In this document: in pieces, positions 58,666 through 64,000 of the stretch
How positions within the stretch are numbered: the stretch's first letter is position 1
Layout of the letters: each line of letters opens with the position of its first letter
DNA from: Polydactylus sextarius
Taxonomy: Eukaryota > Chordata > Actinopteri > Polynemidae
Length of the DNA: 64,000 nt
Assembly: GCA_016801845.1 (NCBI GenBank)
Contig: CM028914.1
Span: forward strand, 743,501-807,500
Reading direction: 5' to 3'
The notes under the pieces: model-generated
Database searches by the model: none
The model's input: the letters and a program-made list of their open reading frames with translations, nothing else
Told to the model about the DNA's origin: nothing
Translations under genes and position numbers: made by a program

Positions 58666-60285
58666 CTTCAGGCTTCACATAACATTCAAATCACACCGAC
58701 TAGATCGGGATCATTAATTCTTGAAAAGGAAGGCGTCATGGAAGGAGAACAGAAGCCTATTGTCTCCTGCCTGAAGTAGAAATGTGTCTCTGATCTAAAA
58801 ATCAAAATTGCTAAGAAGTAAACCAGGGAGGAGTTTGACGCTTCGCATAAATTAGCATTTCTGATTATTTGTTCTTTAGTTTATAATCTTTATAATTTTC
58901 ATTCAACTCAGAAACAGATTATTTTTAAACATAGTTTACACTGAAGTTAAATGTTTAAATGATAAATTGTTGCTAACATGAGTAGAAACCATCAAATATT
59001 AAGATTTAAACGTTGACATCTCGTCCTTGTTCGTTCTTTTTAATGTATTTATCAACTGACCAGTTACTGTTTTTATCTGAATGATATTTTAGCTTTAAAA
59101 TCACATTTCTAGAAGAGAACCTGCAGTCCCTCATCACAGTCTTCACTGTAAAATAAATCATCACGTTTCCATGAAGAACTTCATCCGGTTGATTAGTTTG
59201 TTGAACAAAGTGTCAGATCACGACTGATGAATATATTTTATCATTAAGATTTTAAGTGGAGAAGACTCTTTTCTATCAAAAGCACAACTGTTCAATTCAA
59301 GTCAGAAGTGATTTTGTGAGCTGAGGTTAAGATTATTGTCGCTGATACACCTGCTTCCTGTTCACCAGGTGTGAGACTCTGCTGCTCTCCAGATGTAATT
59401 CTTCACCTGGTTTCCCTCATGACACCGTGCCGTCTTTGAGACTGATGGCTGTTTGGCGCAACCTGCTTCTCCCAGATTGTTTTCTGAAACTATAATAGTA
59501 AAGGCAGTTTACATTTACTGCTTCCTCAGCCTTGAAATCTCCACCAGTCGTGGAGGAGGAGCGGGTCGGGAGGGGGGCGGAGACTGTACGTTTAAAGCTT
59601 CAGCTACACATAATTTACATGAATCATGGATTAAAGTGTTTGCTCATAGTGATTACGGTGCAGATCAAACAGCAGGCTACTGTGTATGAACATGTAGGAA
59701 CATGATGCATGAAGATGTACGACGACTTTATTCTTCAGTTGAACGTGAATGAGATCAGTGGCCTTTTCTTTTACATCCTTTAACACTGAGTCACGTTACA
59801 GTGTGAGGCAGTTTCAGTGTCAGTGTGATTTTAGACGTATTACTTTTATACGACTGAGCTCTGGTTCCTTGTTGGACGTTAGAAAAACTTTCTGTGTCAG
59901 CACTTAGAAATGACATCAGATGACAGACACCGTTCTTTGTCAGTTTCTTCTCCAACCTGCACATTTACTGTAACAAAAACCATTTGTATGAATCCATATG
60001 CTGCGGCTGCTGCTGCTTGTCGGGTAAACATATACATCCTGGACGGTTACAGTCAATTGAACAAACGTCTAGCGCCGTCATTTTTCTTGTGCGGCAGTTT
60101 CTTAACTTCCCAGGAGGTGGGCTAATGTAAGTTTGCACTTGCTTCATTTCACACTCCTGCAGATGAAAACATGCACCAGGCGATGACATTTTTAGAGGTT
60201 ACCCGTTAAATCAAGCTCTCAACCTGTGAGCGTAGACGGAGTCCCGTTATAATGCGCTTGTTGATACGCTCATGACCCTCTGTGT
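58666..60285. other. Gene-free DNA
   Basis: No gene is recognisable. A GGAGGGGGGCGG word at about 59,569-59,580 stands out in AT-rich surroundings. Short frames have no domains. Confidence 0.5.
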
Positions 60286-60900
60286 ATTAAATCACTCACC
60301 AAAAAGGTTTTCTGCCTCAGCTTACACATTGCTCAGTGGTTTGTGACAGCCATACAACACAGACTAATGCAATACAGTGCTCTGTTAAGCAGAAGGACAT
60401 GCAGCCCGGTCAGGTTTAATTTTTGTTTTTGATCAATAATGCAGGCAAACGCTGTTTTTGTAGTTGCGTGAGTGAGATCGGAGGGTTGCCGTGGCGGCAG
60501 CGATGAGGCTGAGTGATTAAAAAAACAAATAAGTTAAAAGTGGACACCGAACCATGATGATCTAATAATTGAGATGTTCCTATATGGGTAATTTTAGAGT
60601 GTTGGGAGGTTTAATGGACGAGCATAAATGCCAGCGTCTGGGCTGCAGGATATGGCTCATAAGCCATCAGCAAGCTCTCCAATGCCTGGATCAATGTGGA
60701 ACAAGGCAGCACAAGCCCATTAGTGGATCAGTGCAGCTTCAAGCTACTGTGAAACACTTTCCAGTCTCACACAAACACACACATATGTGCATGCCTCAGG
60801 AGCCGCCAGCTTTATTTATCTCCTGTCAGATGAATCAATAGCAGCTGATTTCATAGCAAAACTGCACTGATCATCAAGCATCGACACCAGGACATAGACA
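60286..60900. promoter_or_regulatory. Candidate conserved non-coding block
   Basis: Two repeat-free halves (60,290-60,540 and 60,590-60,900) with GATCAATAATGCAGG near 60,431 and CTGTCAGATGAATCAAT near 60,824. The latter holds a MEIS-type TGTCA and a PBX-type AATCAAT, though not at canonical spacing. A 90-codon plus-strand frame (60,569-60,841) has no domain. Confidence 0.32.
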
Positions 60901-61515
60901 CACCCACAGGAGCTACAACTCTGTCACTGAGTTAAAGTATGAAACTATTGAAATGAGGAATGTGGATCTGAGCAGATTTTCTGTGTCTGAGCTCAGCTCA
61001 CGCAGACTTTACCTTGACATTTTGAATTTCAGTGTGGTTTGCTAACACATGCTAATAATTCAGCAAGAAAAAATAAGATGAAACATTTTTTCTTGTTACT
61101 GACAAAAAAGGTGAAGTGAAATTCACTGGTTGGTTAAGTGGACAAGTTAATGATCTCACCGTTCAGCTGAGAGTCTGGTGCTGATGTTTCAGCTGCCTCC
61201 AGCTCTTTGGATAGAAACTACCACTCGACTGGCACTGGTGCCTGCATGTGACACTTACACTAATAGGCCTGGCTCCCACCACGCTGTTCGGTTCGCCACC
61301 AGGTACAAAGTCCTTTTTTATTAAACCAGAAACAGCTGTTGTATCATTTCACCTCACTGAGCACTGAGATGGTGTCCTGCCCTCATTGTGATCAGTTAGT
61401 TTGTGTCACTTTAAGTGTATTTGTGTCTTTTTACTCCAGTGATAAGCTCACACATCCCAAAGAAACCCACTTCAGAAGGTGGCAGTAAGGCTCTAAAAAG
61501 CTGTTGGCAACTCCC
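60901..61515. other. Gene-free DNA
   Basis: No gene is recognisable. The stretch 61,240-61,500 is repeat-free and of even composition. No clear splice motif pairs are seen. Confidence 0.45.
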
Positions 61516-61533
61516 AAAAAAAAAAAAAAAAAA
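61516..61533. repeat. A homopolymer, 18 nt
   Basis: An uninterrupted A run after CTCCC. No retroposon body is recognised upstream. Confidence 0.9.
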
Positions 61534-62690
61534 CTTCACTGGCTTTTCCCTCGGTCGCCAAAATCACAATTAACTGCTGTATCTGTTGAAACTCTAGTTG
61601 TCAGGAGAAAAAGAGTCCCAGAGGCTGCAAATATGACAAAGTGATACAGGCCGAGTTCAAACAAGAAGAACCTTGGTTGGACAGTCGCTCGATGGAGAGA
61701 GATCTGGGACGAGAGACGCTTCAAAACATTCACTTCATCTACTTTATCTACCAGATCAATAAGTTACTAAACCAGCGTTTTACTCCGTCTGTATTTAACA
61801 CTTGAGTTGTTCGTGTCTTGTTGACGCTTAACATTTCTGATGCATGTTCTGCATCACATGAATCACAAGTCAGCAGTGTATTTTCTGAAGGTTCAGCTGC
61901 TTTGATTGCATCTCTCTGCTCGCTCTCTCTCCTCTGAGGGTTTGTGTTGAGCTCTGAAAGGTCACAGTTGTATGATAAAGTGACTCTGTTTAAATCTGGA
62001 AGGGAAACAGGCAGTGGCCAGTGACTAGAGGCTTAAGTTTACCAAGAAAGCTCAAGGTCAAACTGATTCTTTTTCAGTCAGTGACTTTCTAACCTGAACT
62101 GAGCTGTGTCTCTGCAGCAGTCAGAAATCTCTTTTAATAAAATGAAGATTTGTTGTTAATTTACACATTTAGTGAGTCTTGCATGTGTCGATAGCAGTCA
62201 CATGTTAACAGACGATGCATTAGTTGGTTTTAAATCGAGAGGAGCCTCAAGGTTTTAAGATGTAAATGTGAACATGTCGTCTTAGTGTCAATGATGTGGC
62301 TGGTCCAGTTGTTTAATAGTGATGTATAGAGCGACATCATCAACCTGTCACGTCAGCGTGTTACAGTAAATCAAACATCATGTCAGGAGAAATCACAGTA
62401 TTCAGTCAAGTTGTTCCAAACTCTTCACATCAAACATCAACTGCTGATTGAATAAATGCACTTTGTTATGTTCATGTTCCACCTCAGTTCAGTGTTTTAT
62501 AATGTGGACGTCCTCCATGTGCCTCTGTGTTCAGAGCTTCCCCTGCCTATATACTAATATTGTATGTCACATCAATACATCAATCTGTCATACTAAGCAG
62601 AGGCAGGGCTGTAAATGTGGGCAGTATCGACTGCTGTACCTCTCATACCTCTCATTCTCTCATGTGTTTTTTTTTTCTATCTGTGAATGT
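61534..62690. other. Gene-free DNA
   Basis: No gene is recognisable, and no structured repeat. Plus-strand frames at 62,448-62,732 overlap each other in two phases without domains. Confidence 0.45.
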
Positions 62691-63010
62691 GGAGCAGCCA
62701 GGATCAATAGTTTTCCATTAGCAGCAGCATAGAGATTGGATGTCTGCATGGGAACAGATGGGCAAGCTGCAAAACAATGGGCAGTGGCTGCAGCCACTTA
62801 GTTAATTACCAGATATTTAGTTTAATTCTCCCCTGAGGTTCAAAAACAGCGAAGGTTGGGTTGACATCTCTTTCACTAACAGAATTACTGCTTCTGTTGA
62901 AAGCCTTTTTAACAGTCGAGCAAAAGGGAGGCGGCCTGGATTTTAGATATTCTCAGTAATAGAAACGGCAATATTAAAAGTCAATCAATTCTGGGCACGT
63001 TGGTAAAGAA
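62691..63010. promoter_or_regulatory. Candidate conserved element with palindrome, SOX and homeodomain words
   Basis: Within 35 bp lie a SOX word ACAATGG (62,774-62,780), a perfect 16-bp palindrome AGTGGCTGCAGCCACT (62,783-62,798) and TTAATTA (62,802-62,808). The block is repeat-free and has no open frame. One 16-bp palindrome per 64 kb is expected by chance, so the grouping, not the palindrome alone, is the evidence. Confidence 0.35.
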
Positions 63011-64000
63011 ACAAACAAAAAATCAAAAACAAAAAGGCCCAAAAACCTCGTCAATATATTTCCCAGAAACAGTCTCAACTGAGCAAACAGTTGCACAAAG
63101 AGACGGTTGAGTCATTTGAACTATTTTAACCCGTTTGGTCCAAAACAAGTGAAGTGCAGATGAAGAAGTGAATGAGGTTTGAACCTTTGCATCACACAGC
63201 TTCATCACCGCTACACTCCTCGTTCACGTGTTTACACAAAATTTCACACAAATGCATCAAAACATGGCAGAGATTTGAAGACGTTTTTGAAGTACCTCTC
63301 TCAAAATGTTCTGAGCTTCATAATCAGCTTCAATTAATTCAAATAGCGCCGACCTTCCTTCAACAGAAAGACACTGTCTCTGAAGATTCATCCTCCCTCT
63401 TCATTTTCCACAGTGTAACACAACACACCTTTGTCTGCATGTAAACATGGTCTCGAGAGTTGAGACGTCGTCGTTGATGGAGGAGTTTTAGATGCAGCAC
63501 TTCACGTTTGTTTACATGGTTTTAGGCAGAACAAGAAGCTTCGAGTGCTCGTACTTGTTTTTGACTTTATTCTCGATATAAGAAACATTTCCTCAAATAA
63601 CTGAATGACCTTTATGAGTCGTGCTTCTGTGAAAGTTTATTGCTTTTGTTTCTAAACCGTTATTGGTTTTGAGAAATGAATGCATTGCATATAGATATAG
63701 CATCAAAAACTCATCTCTGAATGTCACAAATATACAGACACTTGACTGAAGATGGAGACACAATCACCAGATGTGAATATATTTAAATGTCACATGTTGG
63801 ATGTGTCCAATGACCAGTACAGTTTAGATTAGACACTTGACAGTTTCATCACTGTTTAAAAAGTATCCGTTTTCAATTTTCCATAATTGTCCTCCAGGCC
63901 TCTGCACTAACACTGAGAGATTACTGACTCTAATTGGAAGATTTGACGAATCAGTAAAGGAAAGTAATTGTGTCGACTGGAATTATTGCAAACGTTGCAT
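63011..64000. other. Gene-free DNA to window end
   Basis: No gene is recognisable. Frames of 61 and 90 codons (63,023-63,208 minus; 63,172-63,444 plus) overlap and have no domains. The window ends in ordinary AT-rich DNA. Confidence 0.5.

Noticed and set aside
1..64000. Bacterial, phage, CRISPR or other compact gene system
   Set aside because: There is no dense coding, no ribosome-binding-site-led frames, no regularly spaced repeats and no transposase- or integrase-like frame. The microsatellites and splice-type motifs point to a vertebrate genome.

Overview
This window looks like vertebrate nuclear DNA, most likely from a ray-finned fish, probably a percomorph-type teleost. The reasons are roughly 40% GC by eye, visible CpG depletion, many (CA)n/(GT)n microsatellites and A/T homopolymers, spliceosomal-type splice motifs, and very little obvious interspersed repeat. 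There is no bacterial-style gene packing: no ribosome-binding-site-led open frames, operons, CRISPR arrays or insertion sequences. The species call is inference.

I recognise no protein-coding gene. The longest open frames (196, 169, 162 and 155 codons) have no recognisable domain, several lack an ATG, and some run through simple repeats. They behave like chance frames in non-coding DNA. I found no tRNA, rRNA or known microRNA. The most economical reading is one very long intron, or the gene-poor flank of a developmental or neuronal gene.

Layout. Positions 1-5,000 are AT-rich with no gene. From about 5 kb on, long stretches free of simple repeats and carrying homeobox/SOX-type words look like conserved non-coding elements. 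The best are 5.0-6.1, 13.2-13.5, 16.0-16.4, 18.5-19.3, 20.2-20.8, 34.0-35.5, 36.5-38.8, 39.6-40.3, 42.3-42.5, 44.1-44.5, 53.6-53.9, 60.3-60.9 and 62.7-63.0 kb. They were judged by eye, with no alignment. Two GC/CpG-rich patches (29.7 and 31.8 kb) stand out. Microsatellites cluster at 39.3, 40.4, 46.2, 47.7, 51.4, 57.4 and 58.2-58.7 kb.

Points worth following: (i) a near-ideal juxtaposed 3'/5' splice site at 28,470/28,471 that fits a recursive-splicing ratchet point, with weaker look-alikes at 39,519, 44,277 and 49,819; (ii) a possible 6-nt microexon at 37,440-37,445; (iii) several minus-strand stretches with good acceptor and donor motifs and one open frame, the best being 21,388-21,481; (iv) an approximately 85-bp element present twice, 1 kb apart, with a 51-bp identical core; (v) a near-consensus DR1 nuclear-receptor site at 42,464. 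Pseudo-exons are abundant in vertebrate introns, so the exon calls are candidates only.
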